Below are positions 29,509 through 38,541 of a stretch of DNA of 64,000 nucleotides, piece by piece. Made by a program: the position numbers and the translations under genes. This DNA comes from Arthrobacter hankyongi. GTDB lineage: Bacteria; Actinomycetota; Actinomycetes; Actinomycetales; Micrococcaceae. The first letter of the stretch is position 1. Every line of letters begins with the position of its first letter. The stretch is from NCBI RefSeq assembly GCF_022012395.1, contig NZ_JAKLTQ010000019.1:27844-91843 (forward strand). Reading direction: 5' to 3'. The notes under the pieces were generated by a model, which ran no database searches, was not told the DNA's origin, and saw only the letters and a list, made by a program, of their open reading frames with translations.

Positions 29509-31286
29509 GCAATGACACGCTCTTCGGCGCCGGACCGGCGCTGCCGCCGGCCTACCCGGAACGCGCAGCCTGGGGTACTGCCCCGAAGCTGCGCCAATGG
29601 CAGGCCGAGGCGCTCCAGCAGTACTTCGAGATGGCGCCCCAGGACTTCCTGGCCGTGGCCACCCCTGGGGCCGGCAAGACAACCTTCGCGCTGCGGGTGG
29701 CCACCGAACTGGTGGGCCGCGGCACGGTCAACCGGATCGTCGTCGTCGCCCCCACCGACCACCTCAAGCGCCAGTGGGCGGATGCGGCAGCCCGGGTGGG
29801 GCTGTCCATCGACCCGAACTTCAAGAATTCCGACGGCGCGCACGGCCGGGATTTCATCGGCGTCGCCGTGACCTACGCCCAGGTGGCGATGAAGCCGATG
29901 CTGCACCGGGCCAAGACGGAGGCGGCCCGGACCCTGGTGATCCTGGACGAGATCCACCACGGCGGCGACGCCCTGTCCTGGGGCGACGGCATCCGCGAAG
30001 CCTTCGACCCGGCGGCGCGGCGGCTGGCCCTGACCGGAACCCCGTTCCGCTCCGACACCGCCGCGATCCCGTTCGTGGAGTACGTCGAGGACAAGGACGG
30101 GATCCGCCGCTCCCGCGCCGACTACACCTACGGCTACGGCAATGCCCTGCGCGACCATGTGGTGCGTCCGGTGATTTTCATGGCCTACTCCGGCCAGATG
30201 CGCTGGCGCACCAGCGCCGGGGATGAAATGGCCGCGTCCCTGGGCGAGGCAGCGGTCACCAAGGATGTCACCGCCCAAGCCTGGCGCACCGCCCTGAACC
30301 CGCAGGGCCAGTGGATCCCATCGGTCCTGGCGGCGGCGGACAAGCGCCTGACCGAGGTCCGCCGTGCCGTGCCGGATGCCGGCGGCCTGGTCATCGCCAC
30401 GGACCACGACGACGCCCGGGCGTATGCCGGCCAGCTGAAGAAGATCACCGGCGAATCGCCCACCGTGATCCTCTCCGACGACGCCGGCGCCTCGGAAAAG
30501 ATCGAGTCGTTCTCGGCCGGGGATTCGCGCTGGATGGTTGCGGTGCGCATGGTCTCCGAAGGCGTGGACGTGCCGCGGCTGGCCGTCGGCGTCTATGCCA
30601 CCTCGACCGCGACCCCGCTGTTCTTCGCCCAGGCCATCGGCCGCTTCGTGCGCGCCCGCAAGCGCGGGGAGACCGCCTCGGTCTTCCTGCCCTCGGTGCC
30701 GAACCTGATGGCGCTGGCCAGCCAGATGGAGGTGGAGCGGGACCACGCCCTGGACCGGCCGGACAAGGACAACGACGAGGGCCACATTCCCGAAGAGGAC
30801 CTGATGGAGGCGGCCAACCGCGAGGAGAAGGCCTCCGATTCGCTGACCAAGGGCAAGTACGAGGCTCTCGAATCCCAGGCGGCCTTCGACCGGGTGTTGT
30901 TCGACGGCGGCGAATTTGGTACCGGCGGCGAACTGGGCTCCGAAGAAGAGCTGGACTTCCTGGGCATCCCCGGTCTGCTGGATGCGGACCAGGTGGGCGT
31001 GCTGCTGCGCCAGCGCCAGCAGGAACAGCAGTCGCGCAAGCGTGGCCGGGCCTCCGCCGTGCCGGAGGCCGAGGTGCAGGTGGTGGACCACCGGCAACTG
31101 ACGGAGCTGCGCAGCCAACTGGCCAAGAACGTCTCGGCCTGGTCGGCGCGCTCGGGCATGCCGCACGGCGTGGTCCACTCCGAACTGAGGCGCATCTGCG
31201 GCGGACCCGCCGTGGCCCAGGCCAACGAGGAACAGTTGAGCAAACGGCTGAAGAAACTCCAGGACTGGTTCATCGGCCGCAAGTGA
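29505..31286 (+). CDS. DEAD/DEAH-box helicase (SF2)
   Basis: Protein of 593 residues. The Q-like region LRQWQAEALQQYF precedes Walker A ATPGAGKTTFAL, then VVVAPTDHLKRQW (Ia), DEIHH (II), LTGTPFRSD (III) and, in the second RecA domain, WMVAVRMVSEGVDVP and QAIGRFVRARK (VI). The C-terminal ~170 residues contain an acidic region and a Gln/Arg-rich segment. This subgroup is conserved next to DUF3039 in actinobacteria; its role in DNA or RNA metabolism is not established. The ATG at 29505 overlaps the MFS stop, and GGAGGAGA lies upstream. Confidence 0.92.
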   Translation: MSNDTLFGAGPALPPAYPERAAWGTAPKLRQWQAEALQQYFEMAPQDFLAVATPGAGKTTFALRVATELVGRGTVNRIVVVAPTDHLKRQWADAAARVGLSIDPNFKNSDGAHGRDFIGVAVTYAQVAMKPMLHRAKTEAARTLVILDEIHHGGDALSWGDGIREAFDPAARRLALTGTPFRSDTAAIPFVEYVEDKDGIRRSRADYTYGYGNALRDHVVRPVIFMAYSGQMRWRTSAGDEMAASLGEAAVTKDVTAQAWRTALNPQGQWIPSVLAAADKRLTEVRRAVPDAGGLVIATDHDDARAYAGQLKKITGESPTVILSDDAGASEKIESFSAGDSRWMVAVRMVSEGVDVPRLAVGVYATSTATPLFFAQAIGRFVRARKRGETASVFLPSVPNLMALASQMEVERDHALDRPDKDNDEGHIPEEDLMEAANREEKASDSLTKGKYEALESQAAFDRVLFDGGEFGTGGELGSEEELDFLGIPGLLDADQVGVLLRQRQQEQQSRKRGRASAVPEAEVQVVDHRQLTELRSQLAKNVSAWSARSGMPHGVVHSELRRICGGPAVAQANEEQLSKRLKKLQDWFIGRK

Positions 31287-31338
31287 CCCCGCCGGCCAGT
31301 TCACCTGACCACGCTGGCGGAGGTCCGCCGGCGGGTCA
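31284..31338. terminator. Hairpin between convergent helicase and pncA genes
   Basis: TGACCC(C)GCCGGC (31284-31296) pairs with 31327-31338 with a one-base bulge and a 30-base loop. It overlaps both stop codons. Confidence 0.5.
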
Positions 31339-31959
31339 GGCGGTGCGCAGGACCTCGATGCCGTTGTCCTCGAACTCGGCGAGGGTTTCCTCCACCCGGA
31401 CCTGGTTGATGCCGGCGGTCAGCGGCAGCAGCACCGACGTGGTGTAGCCGGCCTGCGCCGCATCCAGCGCGGTGGCACGCACGCAGTAGTCGGTGGCAAG
31501 CCCGGCGACCACCACCTCGTCCACCTCGTTCTGGCGAAGCCAGTCGTCCAGGGTGACCAGGTCCGCGTCCTCGGCCTCTTCGTCTTCGTCGCGCTCGCCG
31601 CTGGCCACCTCGTCCTCCGGCGCGAGCACGCCCTCGAACCCCGAGTAGGCGGCCTCGTAGGCGCCCTTGCGGAAATATGCGTCGATCGGGTCCGTGTCCA
31701 GATCCGGGTGCAGCCGGGCACCCTTGGTACCGGCCACGCAGTGCGCCGGCCAGCTGTCTTTGTAGTCCGGCTCGTCGGAGAAATGGCTGCCGGGCTCAAT
31801 GTGCCAGTCCTGGGTGGCCACCACGAAATCGTAGCGTTCGGGCTGGTTCTCCAGATGTTCGCTGATATCCGAAGCCACCTGCGCCCCGCCGGCCACCCCC
31901 AGCGATCCGCCCTCGCAGAAGTCGTTCTGCACGTCAACGATAATCAGGGCCCGGGTCAT
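31336..31959 (-). CDS. pncA: Nicotinamidase (isochorismatase-like)
   Basis: Hydrolyses nicotinamide to nicotinate for NAD salvage. The protein has 207 residues. The catalytic triad is Asp9 (VDVQNDF), Lys98 (RKGAY) and Cys159 (TDYCVRA), with metal ligands Asp51, His53, His59 and His73. An acidic insertion at about 117-134 (GERDEDEEAEDAD) is unusual for the family. The ATG at 31959 is preceded by GAGGAG on the minus strand. It directly follows pncB, the next enzyme of the pathway, with the stop touching the leader. Confidence 0.95.
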   Translation of the reverse strand: MTRALIIVDVQNDFCEGGSLGVAGGAQVASDISEHLENQPERYDFVVATQDWHIEPGSHFSDEPDYKDSWPAHCVAGTKGARLHPDLDTDPIDAYFRKGAYEAAYSGFEGVLAPEDEVASGERDEDEEAEDADLVTLDDWLRQNEVDEVVVAGLATDYCVRATALDAAQAGYTTSVLLPLTAGINQVRVEETLAEFEDNGIEVLRTA

Positions 31960-31961
31960 CA

Positions 31962-33287
31962 CTACTCCTCGAATACTGTGGGGATTGCGGCTTCGCCGCG
32001 CTGCAGCCGGTACACCGTCCGGGGCATCTCCGCCATCGAAGCCGCGTGGCGTTCGATGCCGCGCATGACGCCCGCAGCCCCGGTCCAGCCGTCGAACAGT
32101 TCGCCGTTCTTGACGAACTGCTGCAGCAGCGGCCTGTCATTGCCGTCGTCGGCCGGGCGGTGGCCGACGCCGAGGATCTCGGCGGTGGCGGTGCCGTCCT
32201 CGTCCAGCCGCCGCAGGGCGTACTTGCGTCCGCCCAGCGATACCTTGTCCTTGGCCTTCTTCGCCACCGGGACCTGCACCCCCCGGCCGTCCTCGCGGCT
32301 GACCAGTTTGTAGACCATGCTGGCGGTCGGTGCCCCGGAACCGGTCACCAGTTCGGTGCCTACGCCGTAGGCGTCCACCGGTGCCGAGGCCAGGGCGGCG
32401 ATGGCGTATTCGTCCAGGTCCGAGGTCACCGTGATCCGGGTGTGGTGGTTGCCCAGGTCGTCCAGCAATTTGCGCACCCACTGGGCCTGGGCGATCAAGT
32501 CTCCGGAGTCCAGCCGGACCCCGCCCAGCGCAGGTCCGGCCAGTTCGACGGCGGTGCGGACGGCGGTTTCGACGTCGTAGGTATCGGCCAGCAGCGTGGT
32601 GCCCGGACCCATCGAGGCAAGCTGCGCCTCGAAGGCCTCGCGCTCGCTATCGTGCAGCAGCGTGAACGAGTGGGCGGCGGTGCCCACCGTCTTCAGTCCA
32701 TAGCGGAAACCCGCCTCCAGGTTCGAGGTGCTGCCGAAGCCGGCGATGACGGCCGCGCGCGCGGCGGCGACGGCGGATTCCTCGTGCGTGCGGCGCGAGC
32801 CCATCTCGATGCACGGCCGGCCGCCCGCGGCACCGGTCATCCGGGACGCCGCCGAGGCGATGGCGCTGTCATGGTTCAGGACCGACAGGACGAAGGTCTC
32901 CAGCACGCACGCCTCGGCGAAGCTGGATTCGACGATCAGGACCGGGGAATAGGGCAGGTACACCTCGCCCTCGGCATAGCCGTAGATGTCCCCGGTGAAG
33001 CGGAACCCCGCCAGGTAGTCGATGGTTTTCTGGTTGATCACCTTGGTCCGGGACAGGAACTGCAGCTGTTCGTCGGAGAAGGTAAAGTTCCGGATGCCCT
33101 CGAGGATCCTGCCGGTCCCGGCCACAATGCCGTAGCGGCGGCCGTCGGGCAGCCGGCGTGCGAAGGCCTCGAAGACCGAACGCCGGTGGGCGGTTCCGGA
33201 ATGCAGCGCGGCCTGCAGCATGGTCAGCTCGTAGTGGTCGGTGAACAGTGAAGTGCTGGGGTGGTCCCAGCCGGCAGCGGTGGTCAC
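31962..33287 (-). CDS. pncB: Nicotinate phosphoribosyltransferase
   Basis: Joins nicotinate to PRPP to form nicotinate mononucleotide. The protein has 441 residues. Family features are [13 protein letters not shown] at the N-terminus, the phosphorylated His region ([14 protein letters not shown]) and [21 protein letters not shown]. The start is GTG at 33287, seven bases after TAAAGT, so the mRNA is probably leaderless. It is upstream of and co-directional with pncA. Confidence 0.95.
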   Translation of the reverse strand: MTTAAGWDHPSTSLFTDHYELTMLQAALHSGTAHRRSVFEAFARRLPDGRRYGIVAGTGRILEGIRNFTFSDEQLQFLSRTKVINQKTIDYLAGFRFTGDIYGYAEGEVYLPYSPVLIVESSFAEACVLETFVLSVLNHDSAIASAASRMTGAAGGRPCIEMGSRRTHEESAVAAARAAVIAGFGSTSNLEAGFRYGLKTVGTAAHSFTLLHDSEREAFEAQLASMGPGTTLLADTYDVETAVRTAVELAGPALGGVRLDSGDLIAQAQWVRKLLDDLGNHHTRITVTSDLDEYAIAALASAPVDAYGVGTELVTGSGAPTASMVYKLVSREDGRGVQVPVAKKAKDKVSLGGRKYALRRLDEDGTATAEILGVGHRPADDGNDRPLLQQFVKNGELFDGWTGAAGVMRGIERHAASMAEMPRTVYRLQRGEAAIPTVFEE

Positions 33288-33294
33288 GTTTCAA

Positions 33295-33300
33295 ACTTTA
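33295..33300 (-). promoter_or_regulatory. Leaderless-type -10 box for pncB-pncA
   Basis: TAAAGT on the minus strand, seven bases before the GTG at 33287. Confidence 0.6.
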
Positions 33301-33352
33301 GTCTGCCGTTCGCCGTCCGAGTACCGGTCCCGGCCCTGCAGGCGGTCACGCC

Positions 33353-33358
33353 TAGAAT
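33353..33358 (+). promoter_or_regulatory. Leaderless-type -10 box for clpS
   Basis: TAGAAT ends seven bases before the ATG at 33366. The pncB promoter lies about 55 bases away on the other strand. Confidence 0.6.
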
Positions 33359-33365
33359 GGAAACC

Positions 33366-33728
33366 ATGACTTCTGCCATCCTGCCGGCCGCCGGCGCCGG
33401 GACCGCCTGTGCGCCCACAGCCGTACTGTCCACCGTCCTGGACGCGGATACCGAGGCAGGCACCAGGACCGAAGCGTGGCAGGCCACCGCCACGGACGTG
33501 CCATGGGTGGTCATCGTCTGGAACGATCCGGTGAACCTGATGAGCTACGTCAGCTACGTGTTCCAGAGCTACTTCGGCTATTCCGAGACCAAGGCCAACA
33601 AGCTCATGCTGGAAGTCCACCAGCTCGGCAAGTCGGTAGTGGCCAGCGGCAGCCGGGAGAAGGCGGAACAGGACACCGTGGCCATGCATTCCTTCGGCCT
33701 CTGGGCCACCTGCCAGAAGGCCGAGTAG
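33366..33728 (+). CDS. clpS: ClpS adaptor of the ClpAP/ClpCP protease
   Basis: Delivers N-degron substrates to the Clp unfoldase. The protein has 120 residues. A variable Ala/Thr-rich N-terminus (1-43) precedes the core domain from [17 protein letters not shown], with the substrate-pocket residues in the NDPVN and [12 protein letters not shown] segments. An ATG at 33357 is in frame but lies within the -10 box, so 33366 is preferred. The order clpS-DUF2017-murI is conserved in actinobacteria. Confidence 0.93.
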   Translation: MTSAILPAAGAGTACAPTAVLSTVLDADTEAGTRTEAWQATATDVPWVVIVWNDPVNLMSYVSYVFQSYFGYSETKANKLMLEVHQLGKSVVASGSREKAEQDTVAMHSFGLWATCQKAE

Positions 33729-33738
33729 AGGAGCACCC

Positions 33739-34314
33739 ATGGCCAGAGCATTCAAGAACACACGCAAGGGCATCACCGGGCACCTGGAGCCGGGTGAGCG
33801 CCAGCTGATCCGCCGCCTGTTCGAGGACATCATCGGCATGCTCGAACCCGAACCTTCGGCTGCGGAGGATCCGCTGGCGGCCTTGGTCGGGCTGGACCAG
33901 TATGCGGTCCGGCCCCAGGACAGCGCGTTGCTGCGCCTGCTGCCGGATGCGGTGCGCGGAGACGATGACGCCGCCCTGGAGTTCCGCCGGCTGACCGAGC
34001 GTTCGCTGCGCGAGCAGAAGCTGGCGGCGCTGCGTGCCAGCGCGCTGCTGCTGGACCACAGCCCGCTGCAGCTGAACGAGGAGCAGGCCCGGCTCTTTGC
34101 CCGGGCCGTCAACGACGTGCGCCTGGTCCTCGCGGACCGGCTGGATATCAAGACGGACGAGGACGCGCAGGCGCTGCACGACGTGGACGACTGGTCCCAG
34201 GCCGAAGACCTGGACACCTATCTGGCCCTGGTGTACAACTTCCTGACCTGGCTGCAGGAAGCGCTGATGCAGGCCCTGCTGGACGGTCTGGGCCGTACCC
34301 GTGAATCTGAATAG
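33739..34314 (+). CDS. DUF2017 protein
   Basis: Protein of 191 residues, mostly alpha-helical and charged. It begins with a basic segment (RAFKNTRKGITGHL) and has the family core LEPGERQLIRRLFEDIIGML. It starts 10 bases after clpS and is co-transcribed with it in most actinobacteria. A role with Clp proteolysis is suggested only by this linkage. Confidence 0.85.
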   Translation: MARAFKNTRKGITGHLEPGERQLIRRLFEDIIGMLEPEPSAAEDPLAALVGLDQYAVRPQDSALLRLLPDAVRGDDDAALEFRRLTERSLREQKLAALRASALLLDHSPLQLNEEQARLFARAVNDVRLVLADRLDIKTDEDAQALHDVDDWSQAEDLDTYLALVYNFLTWLQEALMQALLDGLGRTRESE

Positions 34315-34322
34315 GACCGCCC

Positions 34323-34381
34323 TGGAGTGGGTTCCGAGGGCCCCAGCGTGGCGACGAAGTCGACACGCTGGGAGCGCTCCA
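34323..34381 (+). repeat. Three-tier hairpin after DUF2017
   Basis: TGGAG (34323-34327) pairs with 34377-34381; CCCAGCGTG (34342-34350) pairs with 34364-34372; CGAC (34352-34355) pairs with 34359-34362 around a GAA loop. It probably ends the clpS-DUF2017 transcript. It contains a CCGAGGGCCCC segment like the dispersed repeats at 44.9 and 54.5 kb. Confidence 0.6.
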
Positions 34382-34456
34382 ATCGCTGTGAGATGCCTAA
34401 CATGTTCGGAGCTGAACTTCAATGATTCCCGGGCCAGGACTTATCCTCGGTAGATT

Positions 34457-35449
34457 ATGAGTCCGGACGCCAGTTCCCTTTCCCCTGCCATCGCGCCCAC
34501 GGCGCCGATCGGCATCTTCGACTCCGGCGTGGGGGGCCTGACCGTCGCCCGGGCAGTGATCGACCAGCTCCCCAACGAGGCCGTCCTCTATGTGGGTGAC
34601 ACCGCCAACGGACCCTACGGCCCGCTGCCGATCGCCGAAGTCCGTGCGAACGCGCTCGGCGTGATGGACGAACTGGTGGATTCCGGCGTCAAGGTCCTGG
34701 TCATCGCCTGCAACTCGGCCTCCGCGGCGGTGCTGCGGGATGCGCGCGAGCGCTACACCGCCCGCTACGGTATCCCGGTCATCGAGGTGATCCAGCCGGC
34801 TGTCCGGCGCGCCGTCGCCTCCACCCGTACCGGGCGCATTGGTGTCATCGGCACCTCTGCGACGGTGGGTTCGCGCGCCTACGAGGATACCTTTGCGGCC
34901 GCCCCGCATCTGGAGATCACCTCGGTGGCCTGCCCGCGCTTCGTCGAATACGTCGAGGCCGGGGTGACCGCAGGCCAGGAACTGCTGTCCACAGCGGAGG
35001 AGTACCTTGCGCCGCTTCAGGACGCCGGCGTGGACACCCTGGTGCTTGGCTGCACGCATTACCCGCTGCTCACCGGCGTCATTTCCTACGTCATGGGCGA
35101 CGAGGTCACCTTGGTCTCGAGCGCGGAGGAGACCGCCAAGGACGTCTACCGGGCCCTGATGCGCCACGGACTGCTGCGCGAGGAGCAGAGCGAGCCGCGG
35201 CACCATTTCGTGGCCACCGGGGATGCGGCCCAGTTCGAGGTGCTGGCCCGGCGCTTCCTCGGTCCCGAGGTGCTCGCCGTCGAGCACGTGGACCACGTGG
35301 CCGCGCACTATCCGACCGGCAGCATGGCCCGGATCACCCCGGAAATGGTCGCCGCGGCGCGGGCCGGCCGGACCGCCACAGGCCAGCGCCTGCGATCCGC
35401 GTTCGTGGAACCGTCCGCCGTCGCGAACGAGGGGGGAGTCCGGGCATGA
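34457..35449 (+). CDS. murI: Glutamate racemase
   Basis: Makes D-glutamate for peptidoglycan. The protein has 330 residues, longer than the usual ~270 because of hydrophilic ends. Catalytic acid/base Cys residues are in IACNSASA and LGCTHYPLL, and the N-terminal [11 protein letters not shown] is diagnostic. TATCCT (34442-34447) lies nine bases upstream of the ATG. The stop overlaps the next gene (ATGA). Confidence 0.95.
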   Translation: MSPDASSLSPAIAPTAPIGIFDSGVGGLTVARAVIDQLPNEAVLYVGDTANGPYGPLPIAEVRANALGVMDELVDSGVKVLVIACNSASAAVLRDARERYTARYGIPVIEVIQPAVRRAVASTRTGRIGVIGTSATVGSRAYEDTFAAAPHLEITSVACPRFVEYVEAGVTAGQELLSTAEEYLAPLQDAGVDTLVLGCTHYPLLTGVISYVMGDEVTLVSSAEETAKDVYRALMRHGLLREEQSEPRHHFVATGDAAQFEVLARRFLGPEVLAVEHVDHVAAHYPTGSMARITPEMVAAARAGRTATGQRLRSAFVEPSAVANEGGVRA

Positions 35450-36240
35450 ACCTGACCATCGTTGGCTGCACCGGCTCGTTCCCCGGTCCGCTGTCCCCGG
35501 CCTCCTGCTACCTGGTGACTGCCCACGACGGCGAGCGGACCTGGCGGATCCTGCTCGACCTGGGCAATGGTGCTCTGGGTACCGCCCAGCGCTACCTGGG
35601 CCTGGAGGATATCGACGCCGTCTTCCTCAGCCATCTGCATCCGGACCACTGCATGGACCTGTGCGGGCTGCATGTGGCGGTGCGCTGGCACCCGGATGGC
35701 TGGCCCAAGGGCCGCATTCCCGTCTGGGGGCCGGCCGATACCGCGGACCGGATCGCCATTGCCTACGGCATGGATGTGGACCCCGGCATGCACACGGAGT
35801 TTGAGTTCCACCACTGGAATGACGGCGAGGTGGTCAAGTTCGGTCCCTTCAACATCACCCCGTACGGCGTGCGCCATCCGGTGGACGAGGCGTACGCGAT
35901 GCGCGTGGAGGCCACCGAGCCCGGCCCGGATGGACCGGTGACGCGGGTGCTGGCGTATTCCGGGGACACGGACAGCTGCCCTGGCCTGATCGAAGCGGCC
36001 CAGGGGGCGGACATGTTCCTCTGCGAAGCCGCCTACCATGAGGGCCGCGACGACGCCATCGAAGGAGTCCACCTCACCGGCAAGCGGGCCGGTGCCGCGG
36101 CCAGCGAGGCCAAGGTGCGCCGGCTGCTGCTGACACACCTGCCGGTCTGGAACGATTCGGTCCGCACCGTGGCCGAGGCCAGGGAGACGTATTCCGGGGA
36201 CCTCGCCGTCGCCGTCGCCGGCGTCAGCTACGTGGTCTAA
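35446..36240 (+). CDS. Metallo-beta-lactamase-fold hydrolase (Rv1339-type phosphodiesterase candidate)
   Basis: Protein of 264 residues. The zinc motif is [10 protein letters not shown], with further ligands in YSGDTDSC (Asp), CEAAYHEG and the final LTHLPVW (His). This matches the RNase Z-like MBL family. Position between murI and rph is the same as that of mycobacterial Rv1339, reported as an atypical cAMP phosphodiesterase. Cyclic nucleotide hydrolysis is therefore a reasonable inference, not shown by sequence. It overlaps murI by 4 bases. Confidence 0.85.
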   Translation: MNLTIVGCTGSFPGPLSPASCYLVTAHDGERTWRILLDLGNGALGTAQRYLGLEDIDAVFLSHLHPDHCMDLCGLHVAVRWHPDGWPKGRIPVWGPADTADRIAIAYGMDVDPGMHTEFEFHHWNDGEVVKFGPFNITPYGVRHPVDEAYAMRVEATEPGPDGPVTRVLAYSGDTDSCPGLIEAAQGADMFLCEAAYHEGRDDAIEGVHLTGKRAGAAASEAKVRRLLLTHLPVWNDSVRTVAEARETYSGDLAVAVAGVSYVV

Positions 36241-36249
36241 CGCCCCCAC

Positions 36250-36333
36250 CTCCCCACCATCCGATCGACTCGACGGATAATGACCGTTTCAGCGCCGGGA
36301 AGGTCGTTATCCGGCAAGTCGATGGGAGGGGAG
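36250..36333. repeat. Three-tier interrupted inverted repeat before rph
   Basis: Three nested arms pair: CTCCCC (36250-36255) with 36328-36333; ATCGACT (36264-36270) with 36317-36323; and 36274-36285 with 36302-36313 (11 Watson-Crick pairs plus one G-T). It lies between the murI operon and the rph -10 box, as terminator or regulatory structure. Confidence 0.6.
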
Positions 36334-36337
36334 CCGA

Positions 36338-36343
36338 TAAGCT
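36338..36343 (+). promoter_or_regulatory. Leaderless-type -10 box for rph
   Basis: TAAGCT ends six bases before the ATG at 36350. Confidence 0.55.
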
Positions 36344-36349
36344 GGGGGC

Positions 36350-37165
36350 ATGACTTCAGTTGACCCTAGCAGCGCCGTGTCCAGCCCCGTCGGGGTAACT
36401 CCTGCCACCCCGGGTATCGTCCGGGCCGACGGCCGCACCCCGGGGCAGCTGCGTCCGATCAGCATCACCCGCGGCTGGTCCAACCAGGCCGAAGGCTCGG
36501 CGCTGATCGAATTCGGCAATACCCGCGTGCTGTGCACTGCCTCAGTCACCGAGGGTGTGCCGCGCTGGCTCAAGGGGGAGGGCCGCGGCTGGGTCACCGC
36601 CGAGTACGCCATGCTGCCGCGCGCCACCAACACCCGGTCGGACCGCGAGTCCGTCAAGGGCCGGATCGGTGGGCGCACCCACGAGATCTCCCGGCTGATC
36701 GGCCGTTCCCTGCGTTCGGTGATCGACACCCGCGCGCTGGGCGAGAATACGGTGGTGCTCGACTGCGACGTGCTGCAGGCCGACGGCGGCACCCGGACCG
36801 CCGCCATCACCGGCGCCTTCGTGGCGCTCGCCGATGCGATGCGCTGGGCCAAGGACAACAAGCTGGTGGCCCGCGGAGCGAAGCCCCTGACCGGCACGGT
36901 GGCCGCCGTCAGCGTGGGCATTATCGACGGCGTGCCGATGCTGGACCTGCCGTACGTCGAAGATGTCCGGGCCGAGACCGATATGAATGTCGTTGTGACC
37001 GGATCCGGCAAATTCGTCGAGGTCCAGGGCACCGCTGAGGGCGCACCGTTCGACCGCGAGGAGCTCAACGCGCTGCTGGACCTGGCCCTGGCCGGAACCG
37101 CCCAGCTGGCGCAGATCCAGCGCGAAACCCTGGCCGACACCGCTGCGGAGGTCATCGGTGGCTGA
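36350..37165 (+). CDS. rph: Ribonuclease PH
   Basis: Phosphorolytic 3'-5' exoribonuclease that trims tRNA 3' ends. The protein has 271 residues, with about 25 extra at the N-terminus. Core motifs are [15 protein letters not shown], the [32 protein letters not shown] segment (read in parts) and [15 protein letters not shown]. The phosphate-binding Arg lies in the latter. It overlaps rdgB by 8 bases. Confidence 0.96.
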   Translation: MTSVDPSSAVSSPVGVTPATPGIVRADGRTPGQLRPISITRGWSNQAEGSALIEFGNTRVLCTASVTEGVPRWLKGEGRGWVTAEYAMLPRATNTRSDRESVKGRIGGRTHEISRLIGRSLRSVIDTRALGENTVVLDCDVLQADGGTRTAAITGAFVALADAMRWAKDNKLVARGAKPLTGTVAAVSVGIIDGVPMLDLPYVEDVRAETDMNVVVTGSGKFVEVQGTAEGAPFDREELNALLDLALAGTAQLAQIQRETLADTAAEVIGG

Positions 37166-37784
37166 GCCGCGGCTGGTCCTGGCCACCCGCAATCCGGGCA
37201 AGCTGCGCGAGCTGCGCGAGCTGCTGCGCGGCCAGGTGCCCGGCCTGGACGTCGACACGCAGGTGATCGACGCCGCCGCAGCGGGGGTGCCGGACGTGCG
37301 GGAAACCGGGGTCACTTTTGCCGAGAATTCGCTGTTGAAGGCGCGCGCCGTGGCCGAGGCCACCGGCATGGTGGCCGTGGCCGATGACTCCGGACTCGCC
37401 GTCGACGTGCTCGGCGGGGCACCTGGCATTTTTTCCGCGCGCTGGGCCGGCCGGCACGGCGACGACGCCGCCAACCTCCGCCTGCTGCTGGACCAGCTGG
37501 CGGACATCGGCCCCGAGCATCGCGGCGCGTCCTTCATCTGTGCCGCCAGCGTAGTGTCCGCCGGGAGGAGCCAGGTGGTCCAGGGCCGGCTGGCGGGGAT
37601 ACTGCTGGCCGAGCCACGGGGCAGCGGCGGATTCGGCTACGACCCGATCCTGCAGCCCGAAGGTCTGGACCGCAGCTGCGCGGAGCTCTCACCGGAGGAA
37701 AAGAACGCCATCAGCCACCGGGGACGGGCGTTCCGCGCGCTGCTGCCGTACATTGTGGACGCCCTGGCGGCGGCCCGGGAGTAG
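37158..37784 (+). CDS. rdgB: XTP/dITP pyrophosphatase (RdgB/HAM1)
   Basis: House-cleaning enzyme that hydrolyses ITP, dITP and XTP to monophosphates. The protein has 208 residues. Substrate motifs are [45 protein letters not shown] and SHRGRAF. The start is GTG at 37158 inside the end of rph, a pairing conserved in many bacteria. Confidence 0.95.
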   Translation: MAEPRLVLATRNPGKLRELRELLRGQVPGLDVDTQVIDAAAAGVPDVRETGVTFAENSLLKARAVAEATGMVAVADDSGLAVDVLGGAPGIFSARWAGRHGDDAANLRLLLDQLADIGPEHRGASFICAASVVSAGRSQVVQGRLAGILLAEPRGSGGFGYDPILQPEGLDRSCAELSPEEKNAISHRGRAFRALLPYIVDALAAARE

Positions 37785-37842
37785 TCCCGATCACGAATTT
37801 GGGTGATGTTTACCGGCGTCGGGCAGAATTGAAGGCACGATG

Positions 37843-38532
37843 ATGACTCTCCTGACTTCCGCAGCCCGCGCCGCCGAGGCGGCACAGACGGCCGACAGCG
37901 CCTCGAACCTCTCGGGCATTGCCCAGTGGGCGGTGGACATCATGGAAGCGGTGGGTGCCCCGGGTGCCGGCCTGGCCATTGCCCTGGAGAACCTGTTCCC
38001 CCCGCTGCCCAGCGAGGTCATCCTCCCGCTGGCCGGATTCACCGCCAGCCGCGGAACCTTTGGCCTGGTTGAGGCGCTGGTGTGGACCACGCTGGGCTCG
38101 GTGGTGGGCGCCTTGGTGCTGTACGGGGTCGGCGCCTGGCTCGGCCGCGCCCGGATGCGTGCCCTGGCCGCGAAGATCCCGCTCGTAGATGTGGCGGATG
38201 TGGACCGTACCGAGGCCTGGTTCGGCCGTCACGGCTCCAAGGCCGTGTTCTTTGGGCGGATGATCCCGGTGTTCCGGTCCCTGATCTCCATTCCAGCCGG
38301 GATCGAACGCATGCCGGTGTGGAAGTTCCTGCTGCTGACCAGCACAGGCAGCCTCGTCTGGAACACCATCTTCGTGCTGTCCGGGTACTACTTGGGGGAG
38401 AACTGGCACGTCGTGGAAAGCTACGCGGACGTGTTCCAGAAGATTGTGATCGCTGTGGTGGTGGTCGCCGTCGCGGTCTGGGTGCTGGCCAGGATCGCCA
38501 AGCGGCGCAACCGGGACAAGACCCCGTCCTAA
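37843..38532 (+). CDS. DedA family membrane protein
   Basis: Protein of 229 residues with about five hydrophobic segments. Family features are ENLFPPLPSEVILPLAGF, GRTEAWFGRHGSKAVFFGRMIPVFRS (here RTEAWFGRHG) and SIPAGIERMPVWKFLLLTSTGSLVWNT. DedA/SNARE-associated proteins recycle undecaprenyl phosphate or help maintain proton motive force. GAAGG lies seven bases before the ATG at 37843; the ATG three bases earlier is too close. Confidence 0.9.
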   Translation: MTLLTSAARAAEAAQTADSASNLSGIAQWAVDIMEAVGAPGAGLAIALENLFPPLPSEVILPLAGFTASRGTFGLVEALVWTTLGSVVGALVLYGVGAWLGRARMRALAAKIPLVDVADVDRTEAWFGRHGSKAVFFGRMIPVFRSLISIPAGIERMPVWKFLLLTSTGSLVWNTIFVLSGYYLGENWHVVESYADVFQKIVIAVVVVAVAVWVLARIAKRRNRDKTPS

Positions 38533-38541
38533 GGCCGGCCG

